Source of the DNA: Streptomyces albospinus
GTDB taxonomy: Bacteria > Actinomycetota > Actinomycetes > Streptomycetales > Streptomycetaceae
Direction of reading: 5' to 3'
NCBI RefSeq assembly: GCF_014648695.1
Contig: NZ_BMRP01000011.1
Location: forward strand, 125,979-189,978
Length of the DNA stretch: 64,000 bases
Position 1 is the first letter of the stretch; every line of letters starts with the position of its first letter. Position numbers and translations under genes: made by a program. The notes beneath the pieces are model-generated. The model did no database searches, was not told where the DNA came from, and saw nothing but the letters and a program-made list of their open reading frames with translations. Below are positions 34,638 to 42,162 of the stretch, one piece after another.

Positions 34638-35642
34638 TCAGTGGCCGGTGCGGGGGGAGTGACGGTGGGCCAGCGCCTCGTAGGAGGCGGAGAGCGCCGG
34701 GGCGGCGGTCTCGTACGTGCGCTGCGCCACGCCTATGAAGAGGCAGTCCACCACCAGGAGTTGACTGGTCCGCGAGGACATCGCGGCGGGACGGAGCTCG
34801 CTCTCGCGGGCCGTGGACGTCGTCAGGATGTGGTCGGCGTACGCGGCGATCTCGCCGTCCGGGCGGCCGGTGATGGCAATGGTCGTCGCACCGTGGTCGA
34901 ACGCCACCCGCAGGGGCTCTATGACGTCGGTGGTCCGGCCGGAGTGGGTGATCGCGATGGCGACATCGCGGGCCCGCATCTGCACGGCGTTGGTCACGGC
35001 GAGGTGCGGGTCCGAGTGCGCATGCGCGATCAGGCCGATGCGGAGCAGCTTCTGCACCAGATCCTGGGCGACGAGGTTGGAGGCCCCTATGCCGTACACA
35101 TCGATCCGGCGGGCCGCGGAGAGGGCGGCAACGGCCGCTTCGAGCTGGGTGACGTCCAGCGCGGCGGCGGTGTCGGCCAGACACTGCCGCTCCTCTTGCG
35201 CGAGCTTGGCGACGACGTCGATGAGGGAGTCGTCGACCGCTATATCCGCGGTCACCGCGGGCGCGCTGCCGGCCGCCTGCTGCGCGGCGAGCGCGGCCAG
35301 CGCCAGGCGCAGATCGCGATAGCCGGGATAGCCGAGCAGCCGGGAGGTCCGGACGACGGTGGCTTCGCTGGTGCCGGTGCGCTCGGCGAGGCCGGTGACG
35401 GTGAGGGCGGCGCAGCCGGCGGGGTCGCCCGCGACGGCCTCCGCGACACGCTGCATGGAACGGGTCATCGTCGGGGCGAGGGTGCGGACCTTGGCGGCCA
35501 GTGCCGCGGGCACGGGCGGCGCCGGAGCCGATCTGCTCGCGGGGTGGATGTCGGGCCGGATGTCCGGCCGGGTCTCGGGTCGGTTCTCGGGGTGGGTCTT
35601 GGTGGACTCGTCTTTGAAAGTTTCCTTCACTCCGCTGCTCAT
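34638..35642 (-). CDS. RpiR/MurR-family regulator of MurNAc use
   Basis: The 334-residue protein has an RpiR-type HTH (about 45-120; GLAERTGTSEATVVRTSRLLGYPGYRDLRLAL). A sugar-phosphate-binding SIS domain (about 165-310) reads RIDVYGIGASNLVAQDLVQKL and VAIAITHSGRTTDVIEPLR. The N-terminal 40 residues are Pro/Arg-rich. It would bind MurNAc-6-phosphate or a related sugar phosphate. The start ATG 35642 is one base from a perfect inverted repeat that is probably its operator, so autoregulation of the whole operon is likely. Confidence 0.9.
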   Translation of the reverse strand: MSSGVKETFKDESTKTHPENRPETRPDIRPDIHPASRSAPAPPVPAALAAKVRTLAPTMTRSMQRVAEAVAGDPAGCAALTVTGLAERTGTSEATVVRTSRLLGYPGYRDLRLALAALAAQQAAGSAPAVTADIAVDDSLIDVVAKLAQEERQCLADTAAALDVTQLEAAVAALSAARRIDVYGIGASNLVAQDLVQKLLRIGLIAHAHSDPHLAVTNAVQMRARDVAIAITHSGRTTDVIEPLRVAFDHGATTIAITGRPDGEIAAYADHILTTSTARESELRPAAMSSRTSQLLVVDCLFIGVAQRTYETAAPALSASYEALAHRHSPRTGH

Positions 35643-35643
35643 G

Positions 35644-35662
35644 GCTGAAAAGTAATTTCAGC
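35644..35662 (-). promoter_or_regulatory. Inverted repeat abutting the RpiR start codon
   Basis: GCTGAAAAGTAATTTCAGC is a perfect 7-5-7 palindrome, one base before the start codon. TGAAA-N5-TTTCA is the kind of operator bound by RpiR-family proteins. It would overlap the -10 or the transcription start, giving repression. Confidence 0.7.
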
Positions 35663-35772
35663 GCGCCGGTGCGTCAATACCCTCCGTGAAGCCTGTGGAC
35701 AGTTGCGAGGGCGGCTCGGCGGCACCTGTGGATAACTTCGACCGGTCGCGCGGACCGCGAGAGAATGTGTGC

Positions 35773-36135
35773 ATGGAGCTGGAGCAGGCATTGCATACCG
35801 CGCGAGCGCTGGTGCTCGCAGATCTGATCGCGGACGAGGTCGCGGACGCCGACATCGTCTCGCTCGTCGAGGACGCGGTCTCCCACCGCCGGTGGTGGGT
35901 GGAGCAGTGGCCTGACGGCGCGGCGTTCCTCGCCGGGCTGATAGCGCAGGACGTACAGGACGCGCTGTTGGAACGGTACGGGCGCTGGCCGCTGTGTCCG
36001 GTGTGCATCGAGTCCGGTGATCCCCATGCGCTGGACGTGGAACCGGAGTTGGGGCCGGATCCGCACTGGGTGTGCCCGAAGACGGCGGTGGCGGTGGCCC
36101 CCGTCGGGCGGCTCCGCACGCCGGCGGAGGGATGA
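35773..36135 (+). CDS. Hypothetical acidic protein, 120 aa
   Basis: The product begins MELEQALHTARALVLADLIAD. It contains helices rich in Asp/Val/Glu and a C-terminal part with a pair of cysteines (WPLCPVCIESG) and a later Cys (HWVCPKTAV) that may bind a metal. No family is recognised. ATG 35773 is the first Met after a stretch without coding character. Its TGA is one base from the GTG of the DUF4031 gene, so the two form an operon. It is divergent from the MurNAc operon. Confidence 0.75.
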   Translation: MELEQALHTARALVLADLIADEVADADIVSLVEDAVSHRRWWVEQWPDGAAFLAGLIAQDVQDALLERYGRWPLCPVCIESGDPHALDVEPELGPDPHWVCPKTAVAVAPVGRLRTPAEG

Positions 36136-36136
36136 G

Positions 36137-36424
36137 GTGGCGATCTATATAGATCCGCCCACGTGGCCGGGACACGGAAGGATGTGGTCACACCTGGTGA
36201 GTGATCGCTCGTTCGACGAGCTGCATCGCTTCGCGGCTGAAATCGGCGCGCCGCCGCGGGCGTTCGAGCGCGACCACTACGACCTGCCGGCAGAGCGCTA
36301 TGGGGACGCGGTGCGGGCGGGAGCCGTAGAGGTCGGGTCCAAGGAACTGGTCCGGCGACTGACGGAGGCAGGGCTGCGACGCCCCAAGGGACGCCGACGC
36401 CCTGAGGGACGCCCTGGAGCGTAG
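36137..36424 (+). CDS. DUF4031 protein
   Basis: The 95-residue product has the short conserved pattern of DUF4031: VAIYIDPPTWPGHGRMWSHLVSD in the first quarter, then SFDELHRFAAEIGAPPRAFERDHYDLP. In other bacteria this domain is also found fused to HD or HIT-like proteins. It is thought to be a small metal-independent or nucleotide-related enzyme, but no activity is established. GTG 36137 has GGAGG five bases upstream. It is co-transcribed with the preceding hypothetical gene. Confidence 0.85.
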   Translation: MAIYIDPPTWPGHGRMWSHLVSDRSFDELHRFAAEIGAPPRAFERDHYDLPAERYGDAVRAGAVEVGSKELVRRLTEAGLRRPKGRRRPEGRPGA

Positions 36425-36607
36425 CGACCGGCCGGACGTGGGGGCCGCGTGGGGACCAGGTGGGGACCACTTGGGGGAGGCGGGGGCGGGAGTAGGGGCG
36501 TGGGGTGGGTGGGGGGGAGGGGAGGGCCCCGAGGCCGGAGTGCTGCGCGCCCAGCGGCCGTGGTCCCGCGTCTGCGGTCCGGGTGCTGGGCGCGCCGATG
36601 GTGAGCG

Positions 36608-37861
36608 TCAGTGCTGGTCTGCGGCTTCCCGGGTGGGGGCGGTGGGTGCGGGGGTGGAGGAGGCGATCACGCGGGAGCCGGCCGTGGCGCGGTGGATGCG
36701 GAAGGCGACGGCCGTGGTGGCGACGGCTACGGCTGCCAGGGCCGCGCCCGTCCAGGCGACGGCCGGGTAGCCCCAGCCCGCGCTGATGGCCAGGCCGCCC
36801 AGCCAGGGGCCGAGGGTGTTGCCGACGTTGAAGGCGGCGGTGGTGGTGGCGCCGGCGAGGGTCGGGGCGGCGTTCGCGACGTTGAACATCCGGGCGTTGA
36901 GGGCCGGCGCGGTGGTGAACGCGGTGACGCCGAGCATGAGGGAGAGGCCCACGGCGGCGACCGGGCTGTGCGCGGTCAGCGCCAGGATGGCCAGTACGGC
37001 CGTGGAGGCCGAGATTCCGGCGAAGAGCGTGCCGAAGAGGTGCGCATCGGCGATCCGCCCGCCGATGAACGTACCGATCAGCGCGCCGACACCGAAGAGC
37101 GCCAGCACCGTCGGGACCCAGCTCTCGGCGAGGCCGGCGGTTTCGGTGAGGAGCGGGGAGAGGTACGAGAAGAGGGCGAAGACAGCGGCGCCGTTCATGG
37201 CGGTGGCGATCAGCGCCAGCCAGACCTGCTTGTCCTTGTAGATGCTCAGCTCGCGGCGGAGCTGCGGGCGGTCCTCGCCGGTCGGGACCGCCGTGTACGG
37301 AACGAGGGCGATGACGCCGACGAGGCCGATCGCGGAGAGGGCGGCCACTGCCCAGAAGGCGGCGCGCCAGCCGGCGTGCTGGCCGAGCAGGGCGCCGGCG
37401 GGGACGCCGGCGATGTTGGCGATGCTCAGACCGCCGACCATGACGGCCATGGCGCGGGCGCGCGCGGTGACCGGTACGAGCGATACCGCCACCGCCGCGC
37501 CGACCGCCCAGAAGCCCGCGCAGGCGAGTGCGCTGATGACGCGGGAGACGAAGAGGACGGCGTAGGACGGGGACAGGGCGCCTGCCGCCTGGCCCAGTCC
37601 GAAGACGGCGAGCAGGGCGATGAGGGTGGTGCGGCGGGGGAGGCGGAGGGTTGCGGCGGCCAGTACGGGGGCGCCGACGACCATGCCGATGGCGAAGGCG
37701 GAGACCAGCAGCCCGGCTTGCGGGATGGAGACCTGAAGGTCCCTGGCCAGGGGCTGGAGGATGCCGGAGAGCATGAACTCGGAGGTACCGAGGGCAAAGA
37801 CCGAGAGCCCCAGGACGTAGACGGATATGGGCAGGCGGGAGCGGTCGGCTGGTGCTGGCAT
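36608..37861 (-). CDS. MFS drug exporter, Cmx/CmrA-like
   Basis: The 417-residue protein has twelve predicted membrane helices. Motifs of the DHA1 family are present: LGTSEFMLSGILQPLARDL in helix 1, then the FAIGMVVGAPVLAAATLRLPRR loop, and SRVISALACAGFWAVGAAVAV. It resembles chloramphenicol exporters (Cmx/CmrA) and arabinose-efflux-like permeases. The real substrate is unknown. A -10-like TTAGTA on the minus strand (37868-37873) ends six bases before the ATG and no ribosome site is visible, so the mRNA is probably leaderless. Confidence 0.88.
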   Translation of the reverse strand: MPAPADRSRLPISVYVLGLSVFALGTSEFMLSGILQPLARDLQVSIPQAGLLVSAFAIGMVVGAPVLAAATLRLPRRTTLIALLAVFGLGQAAGALSPSYAVLFVSRVISALACAGFWAVGAAVAVSLVPVTARARAMAVMVGGLSIANIAGVPAGALLGQHAGWRAAFWAVAALSAIGLVGVIALVPYTAVPTGEDRPQLRRELSIYKDKQVWLALIATAMNGAAVFALFSYLSPLLTETAGLAESWVPTVLALFGVGALIGTFIGGRIADAHLFGTLFAGISASTAVLAILALTAHSPVAAVGLSLMLGVTAFTTAPALNARMFNVANAAPTLAGATTTAAFNVGNTLGPWLGGLAISAGWGYPAVAWTGAALAAVAVATTAVAFRIHRATAGSRVIASSTPAPTAPTREAADQH

Positions 37862-37899
37862 GTCAGGTACTAACCGTCTTTGGGCTGCTTACATTCCCG

Positions 37900-37929
37900 G
37901 GAAGCCCTCGGGGTTTCCCGAGGGCTTCC
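37900..37929 (-). terminator. Terminator of the HD-protein gene
   Basis: A perfect 13-bp stem (GGAAGCCCTCGGG / CCCGAGGGCTTCC) with a 4-base loop lies downstream of the HD gene (minus strand) and just upstream of the MFS promoter, separating the two units. Confidence 0.8.
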
Positions 37930-38041
37930 AGGGACTTCATGAGGGGCTTCCGGGAGCGTCCCGAGTGACCGACGCTTCCGGCCGTCGGACACTTCCGCGT
38001 GTGCCGGGCGGGCTCGGGCACTGGTGCTCAGGTGTCGGTTC

Positions 38042-38692
38042 TCAGGTGCCGGTACTCAGGAGCGACAGTTCGGTGGTGAGGTTGTGGCGGGCAGGTTGTT
38101 CCCAGTGGGCCTGGCCGTGGGGCGTCCTGAACAGGTGGGGGAGGGCGAGGAGTTGGCGGAGGACGGCGGCGCGGCCGGACCGGAAGTCGGGGTCGGGCAC
38201 GAAGGCGTACTCGGCGCGGACGGCGGCGGCGTAGGCGGCGTACCGGTCGGGGGAGCCGGCCAGTACGGCCAGGTCGGCGTCGCAGAGGACCTGGCCGTTG
38301 CGGTCGTCGGCGGCCGGGTCGTGGGTGACGGTGAGGCGTACGAGGCGGGCGACCTCGGCCGTGCGGGGGGCGTCGATGCCGAGTTCGGGGAGGGCGCGTT
38401 CGGCGAGGGCGGCGCTGCGCTCCTCGTTCTCGGAGCGGTCGGGGCGGTAGACGGCGTCGTGGAACCACGCCGCCAGCTGGATGGCCGGCAAATCCTCGGC
38501 GTGGTCGGCGAGTTCGTCGATGCGGTCGAGGACCGCGGTGAGGTGGTCGGTGGTGTGGTAGCGGCGCTGGGGCTCGTCCCACCGGGCGAGGAGGTTCTTC
38601 GCGTACGGGGCGGGGTCGGGGCCCGCGTGGGGGGCGCGGGCGTTGGCCACGGTGGTGGCCCAGCGGCTGGCCAGGGTGGTCATGGGCGCCAT
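38042..38692 (-). CDS. HD-domain protein (putative metal-dependent phosphohydrolase)
   Basis: The 216-residue product carries an HD-type metal site: YHTTDHLTAVLDRIDEL, then AAWFHDAVYRPDRSENEE, with the HD pair and the later VTHDPAADDRNGQVLCDADLAVLA. The pattern is that of the widespread actinobacterial HD hydrolases of unknown substrate, possibly nucleotides. A second in-frame ATG lies three codons downstream (38683). No partner genes are linked; the upstream gene (SBP operon) ends just 12 bases away from its start in the same direction. Confidence 0.85.
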   Translation of the reverse strand: MAPMTTLASRWATTVANARAPHAGPDPAPYAKNLLARWDEPQRRYHTTDHLTAVLDRIDELADHAEDLPAIQLAAWFHDAVYRPDRSENEERSAALAERALPELGIDAPRTAEVARLVRLTVTHDPAADDRNGQVLCDADLAVLAGSPDRYAAYAAAVRAEYAFVPDPDFRSGRAAVLRQLLALPHLFRTPHGQAHWEQPARHNLTTELSLLSTGT

Positions 38693-38703
38693 TGTGCCCC
38701 GGT

Positions 38704-39567
38704 TCAGGTGCGGGGGGTATCGCGGCAGGAGAGGGAGTCGACGGTTTCCACGCGGGGTTTGAAGTCGGTTTCCCAGGTGGGGTCGGCCGCGGGAATGGAA
38801 GGGAGGGACGTGGTGAAGTCGTGGCTCCAGTCGTTGCTGGTGACGTAATCGCGCAGGGCGCCGCGGAGTTTGAGGCAGTCGCTGCGGTGGCCCTTGGCCA
38901 TGGCGATGCCGTAGTGGTTCGCGGAGCCGAAGGTGATGTCGGGGACGACCTTGAGGTCCGGGTTTTCCTGGGTGAAGCCGTAGAGGATCATTTGGTCGGT
39001 GGAGACCGCGTCGGCCACCTTCTTCGTCTTGAGGTCGGTGATGCAGCTGGAGGCGTCCGGGGCTTCGTAGACCGCGATGTGGTTGCCGTCCGGGCCTTGG
39101 AGGGTGGTGGCGGAGGTGGTGCCGGGCCAGGTGCAGACGCGCTTTCCGGCGAGGTCGGACGGCTTCCGGATGCGGTTGTCGTTCTTGCGCACCATGAGGC
39201 CCTGGTAGGTGGAGGCGTACGGTCCGACGAAGTCCAGTTCCTTCATGCGGTCGACGGTGATCGAGAAGGTGGCGACGACCAGGTCCTTCTTTTTGTCGGT
39301 GAGTACCGCGCTGCGGTCCTCCGACGGCACGATGCCGAAATCCGGTTCGGCGCCCACGGATTTGAGGATTTGCCGGGCGACGGTGATGTCGAACCCGGAG
39401 AACTTGTAGTTGTGGACGACTCCGGTGCCCGGCTGGTCGTTCTTCGCGCCGACCGAGACCTTTCCGGTGGAGAAGAGGGAGGGCGGTTCGGAGGAGCCGC
39501 AGGCGGCGGCGGTGAGGGCGGTCAGGGCGAGTAAGGCCGCCAGTTTCGTCGCGTGGGTGGTGGTCAT
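38704..39567 (-). CDS. Orphan amino-acid-binding lipoprotein (GluB-like)
   Basis: The 287-residue product has a lipoprotein signal (acylated Cys about 23, weak lipobox TAAAC). A family 3 solute-binding domain follows: YKFSGFDITVARQILKSVG, then KKDLVVATFSITVDRMKELDF, VGPYASTYQGLMVRK and YGIAMAKGHRSDCLKLRGAL. Such proteins bind glutamate or other amino acids for ABC importers. No permease or ATPase is encoded here. Instead it follows two unknown genes in the same operon, with a 50-base gap, which suggests a sensing role rather than transport. Confidence 0.85.
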   Translation of the reverse strand: MTTTHATKLAALLALTALTAAACGSSEPPSLFSTGKVSVGAKNDQPGTGVVHNYKFSGFDITVARQILKSVGAEPDFGIVPSEDRSAVLTDKKKDLVVATFSITVDRMKELDFVGPYASTYQGLMVRKNDNRIRKPSDLAGKRVCTWPGTTSATTLQGPDGNHIAVYEAPDASSCITDLKTKKVADAVSTDQMILYGFTQENPDLKVVPDITFGSANHYGIAMAKGHRSDCLKLRGALRDYVTSNDWSHDFTTSLPSIPAADPTWETDFKPRVETVDSLSCRDTPRT

Positions 39568-39617
39568 GAGGGTCCCCGTTCTTCTTGCCTTCCGCGCCCT
39601 TGGCTGTCGTGGAGCGT

Positions 39618-40355
39618 CTACCTGTCGTAGAGCGTCGCTTCCGTGGGGTGGATGTCCATGCGGCAGCCGCGGGCGGTGCTGAGTGTGACGTTGATCCGTA
39701 CGGTGCTGACCTGCGCGCCCAGGGAGAAGTCGGCGGTGCCTCCGGGGCGGACGGTCTGCTGCTGGGCGGCGACGCCGGAGGTCGTCAGGGAGACGGTGGC
39801 GGACGAGTCGGGGAGGCAGGTGGGGCCGGCCGGGTCGTGGTCGGCGATGGCCAGGGTCAGCCGCAGGGCGTTGCGGGGTTCCTTCAGGGCGGGGGCGTCG
39901 AGGCCGAGCGTGAGGGTCCGGTGGGTGGCGGCGTCCAGGGGCTGCGTGCCCTGGGAGGCCACTCTTCCCGTGACGTCGATCTCGCCGTGGAGGACGACGT
40001 TCCGGAATGCCAGCCAGCCGCCCACGGTGGCGAGGACGGACACGAGGGAGAGGGCGGCGATGACGCGGGCGTCGCGGCGGCGCCGGATGAGGACGCGGGC
40101 GGCGGCGGTGGTGAGGGAGAGGGCGGCGAGGATGCCCCACAGGGCGTACTGGCGGGCGGGGCCGTCCGGCCAGGTGGTGCCGGCGATGACCAGGGCGGCG
40201 CAGGCCAGGAGCAGGGGCAGCCAGCGGGCGCTGGGGTGCACGGCCCAGCGGATGAAGACGTTCCGGATGGTGCCGGCCGCTATGGAGTGGTCGCCGTGGG
40301 CGGTGGGGCTGTGGTGGAGGTCGCCGCCGTCCCGCGGGGTGCTCGGTGGGGTCAT
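39618..40355 (-). CDS. Membrane protein of unknown function with short GxSIAA motif
   Basis: The 245-residue product starts with a polar segment containing HGDHSIAAGTIRNVFIRW. Three transmembrane helices (about 44-62, 68-90 and 95-115) and an exported beta-rich domain of about 125 residues follow. That domain has one conserved cysteine pair (TCLPD, RGCRMD). The motif before the membrane resembles the C-terminus of the upstream protein (GQGSIAAVEIHGNITMGG). ATGA overlap of four bases with the upstream gene shows coupling. No family is known. Confidence 0.7.
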   Translation of the reverse strand: MTPPSTPRDGGDLHHSPTAHGDHSIAAGTIRNVFIRWAVHPSARWLPLLLACAALVIAGTTWPDGPARQYALWGILAALSLTTAAARVLIRRRRDARVIAALSLVSVLATVGGWLAFRNVVLHGEIDVTGRVASQGTQPLDAATHRTLTLGLDAPALKEPRNALRLTLAIADHDPAGPTCLPDSSATVSLTTSGVAAQQQTVRPGGTADFSLGAQVSTVRINVTLSTARGCRMDIHPTEATLYDR

Positions 40356-40852
40356 GCGTCGTCCTGTGGGCGGGGGCTGCCTCCCATGGTGATGTTGCCG
40401 TGGATCTCGACGGCGGCGATGGAGCCCTGGCCGGTCGCGGTGGGGGTGTAGTGGACGGTCTGCGGGCCGGTGGCGGAGGCGAGCCGGGTGACGTGGTGGC
40501 GGAAATCCTCGGCTTCGCGCTGCTCGGCGGGGGACCGCAGCCAGGCGGTGACGGCGGTGGCGAGCAGTCGGCGGTCGTGGTCGTCGAGGGTCGCGAGCAG
40601 CGCGTCGAGGGTGTCCGCGCGGCGGACGTCGAGGAGGGGCTCGGTGGTGCCGTTGCCGAGGTCGGTGGCGTCGCCGAGGTCGGCGGCGCCGTCGTGGCGG
40701 TGCAGCAGGCGGCGGAAGAAGCCCTCGCCGGCGGTCACGGTGCGTTCGGCGATCCGGTCCTGGGCGGCGGTGAGGACGGACGTGCCCAGGCTGTTCGCCG
40801 CCACGGCGAGATACGGGGCTATTTCTGCGGAAACGGTCGCTAAGTCCGACAT
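40352..40852 (-). CDS. Cytoplasmic hypothetical protein, first gene of the three-gene operon
   Basis: The 166-residue product has an alpha-helical N-terminus (MSDLATVSAEIAPYLAVAAN, then SLGTSVLTAAQDRIAERTV). A helical middle reads DTLDALLATLDDHDRRLLATA. The Gly-rich C-terminal strand HYTPTATGQGSIAAVEIHGN is similar to the N-terminal motif of the next protein. Similar N-terminal segments occur in actinobacterial proteins of conflict or signalling cassettes, but I cannot assign this one. The stop overlaps the next start (ATGA). Confidence 0.7.
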   Translation of the reverse strand: MSDLATVSAEIAPYLAVAANSLGTSVLTAAQDRIAERTVTAGEGFFRRLLHRHDGAADLGDATDLGNGTTEPLLDVRRADTLDALLATLDDHDRRLLATAVTAWLRSPAEQREAEDFRHHVTRLASATGPQTVHYTPTATGQGSIAAVEIHGNITMGGSPRPQDDA

Positions 40853-41215
40853 GAGATCCCCCGATGTGTGGGTCATGGGTGGTGCGATATCGCAACACCC
40901 TTACCGGAAAGGCGTGTTACCCATGTGCGGGCTGATTCACACTCATGCCAATGGGCGGTTTCGGGATCGTGGGAGCGGTGGGATACGGGTGGATTTCGGC
41001 CGTGTCCTGGGGGTGGGTGGCCCCGGCGGGGCCGGTGAGCGCTTAGGCTGGATATTGGACTAGACCTGTTGTGTCCATGTGCCGACGTGCCGGTGTGCCG
41101 GTGTGTCGCCGTAGTGCTCGTCGCAGTGCTTGGCGTGGTGCGCGGTGCGTGGCGCTCCGGTCTCCTGTCTCGTCACGTTGTCGCTCGTTACGTCGTCGTC
41201 GAAGGGTTGGGTCGT
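40853..41215. other. Divergent promoter region of the SBP operon and cutC
   Basis: About 360 bases without a gene. Near the right end are short GTGCCGGTGTGCCGG-type repeats (41080-41105). Both promoters must lie here, but no clear hexamer pair stands out. Confidence 0.5.
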
Positions 41216-41938
41216 ATGAATCAGCGCGCGCTCCTGGAGGTGATCGCGCTCGGTCCGCAGGACGCGATCGCCGCCCGGGCCGGCGGTGCCGACCGGCTTG
41301 AACTGGTCACGGACATGGCGGCGGACGGGCTGACGCCGCCGCGGGCCACGTTCGCGGCGATCCGCGCGGCCGTCGACATCCCGCTGCGGGTGATGCTGCG
41401 GGCCGCCGACGGGTTCGCGGCGGGCGATGTGGACGCGCTGTGCGCGGAGGCGGCGGCGCTGCGGGCGGAGGGAGCCGAGGAGTTCGTCCTCGGGTTTCTG
41501 ACGCCGGACGGGCGGCCGGACCTCGCGGCCGTGGGCGCGCTGGCCGGGGCGATCGATGGGTGCCGCTGGACCTTCCACCGGGCCGTCGACCGGGCCGCCG
41601 ACCGGCACGCGCTGCGCATGGCACTGGCGGGCTGCGACGAGTCGGCCGGGCTCGATACGTATCTGACGGCGGGATCGGCGCAGGGCGTCGACGAGGGGCT
41701 GGCGACCCTGGTGGCCGAGCAGGCGCGTACGGAGGCGGGCGAGCCGGGATACGCACCACGGATCCTCGTGGGCGGCGGGCTGCGGCTGGAGCATCTGCCG
41801 GAGCTGCGGGCGGCCGGGCTGAACGCGTTCCACATCGGCGGCGCCGCCCGGCCCGGGGGCTGGGAGGCGCCGGTGGAGGCGGCGGCCGTACGCGAGTGGC
41901 GGGCGGCGCTGGATCTGCCGGTGGTGCAGCAGGTTTGA
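41216..41938 (+). CDS. cutC: CutC-family protein (copper homeostasis protein)
   Basis: The 240-residue product is a TIM-barrel protein with the family signatures LEVIALGPQDAIAARAGGADRLEL, ADGLTPPRA, VMLRAADGF, EFVLGFLTPDG, FHRAVDRAAD, and the later RILVGGGLRLEHLPELRAAGL, HIGGAAR. CutC was named for copper tolerance in E. coli, but its biochemical activity is disputed. The start ATG 41216 has GAAGGG upstream. Nothing nearby indicates copper handling. Confidence 0.92.
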   Translation: MNQRALLEVIALGPQDAIAARAGGADRLELVTDMAADGLTPPRATFAAIRAAVDIPLRVMLRAADGFAAGDVDALCAEAAALRAEGAEEFVLGFLTPDGRPDLAAVGALAGAIDGCRWTFHRAVDRAADRHALRMALAGCDESAGLDTYLTAGSAQGVDEGLATLVAEQARTEAGEPGYAPRILVGGGLRLEHLPELRAAGLNAFHIGGAARPGGWEAPVEAAAVREWRAALDLPVVQQV

Positions 41939-41952
41939 GGCGAGGGCCCCGG

Positions 41953-41975
41953 CCGACCGGGGCGAGCCCGGTCGG
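41953..41975. terminator. Terminator between convergent cutC and helD
   Basis: CCGACCGGG and CCCGGTCGG form a perfect 9-bp stem with a 5-base loop, 15 bases after the cutC stop. Confidence 0.65.
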
Positions 41976-42067
41976 TGAGGGACCTCGGCAGGGTGGTGCG
42001 ACGCCCGCTGGAGGGGGCGGCGGGGCCCTCCGAGGGTGGCCGGGCCCCGGCGGGCCGGGCAGCCGTC

Positions 42068-42152
42068 GGAGGGGAAGTCCTCGGAGGGGCGGCCGGCGGA
42101 GGGGCGGCCTTCGGAGAGGGAGGCCTCGGAGAGGGAGTCCTCGGAGGGCTGA
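42068..42152. repeat. Degenerate TCGGAGGG-type repeats beyond the helD stop
   Basis: Units such as CGGAGGGGCGGCC and CTCGGAGAGGGAG recur about seven times between the cutC terminator and the helD stop codon. They look like expanded low-complexity sequence and carry no coding signal. Confidence 0.6.
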
Positions 42153-42162
42153 GGGACCGTCC

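Noticed and set aside
35773-36424. Toxin-antitoxin pair
   Set aside because: Two small coupled genes, but the second is DUF4031 and neither shows toxin or antitoxin motifs.
38704-39567. Complete amino-acid ABC importer
   Set aside because: Only the binding lipoprotein is encoded; no permease or ATPase gene is adjacent.
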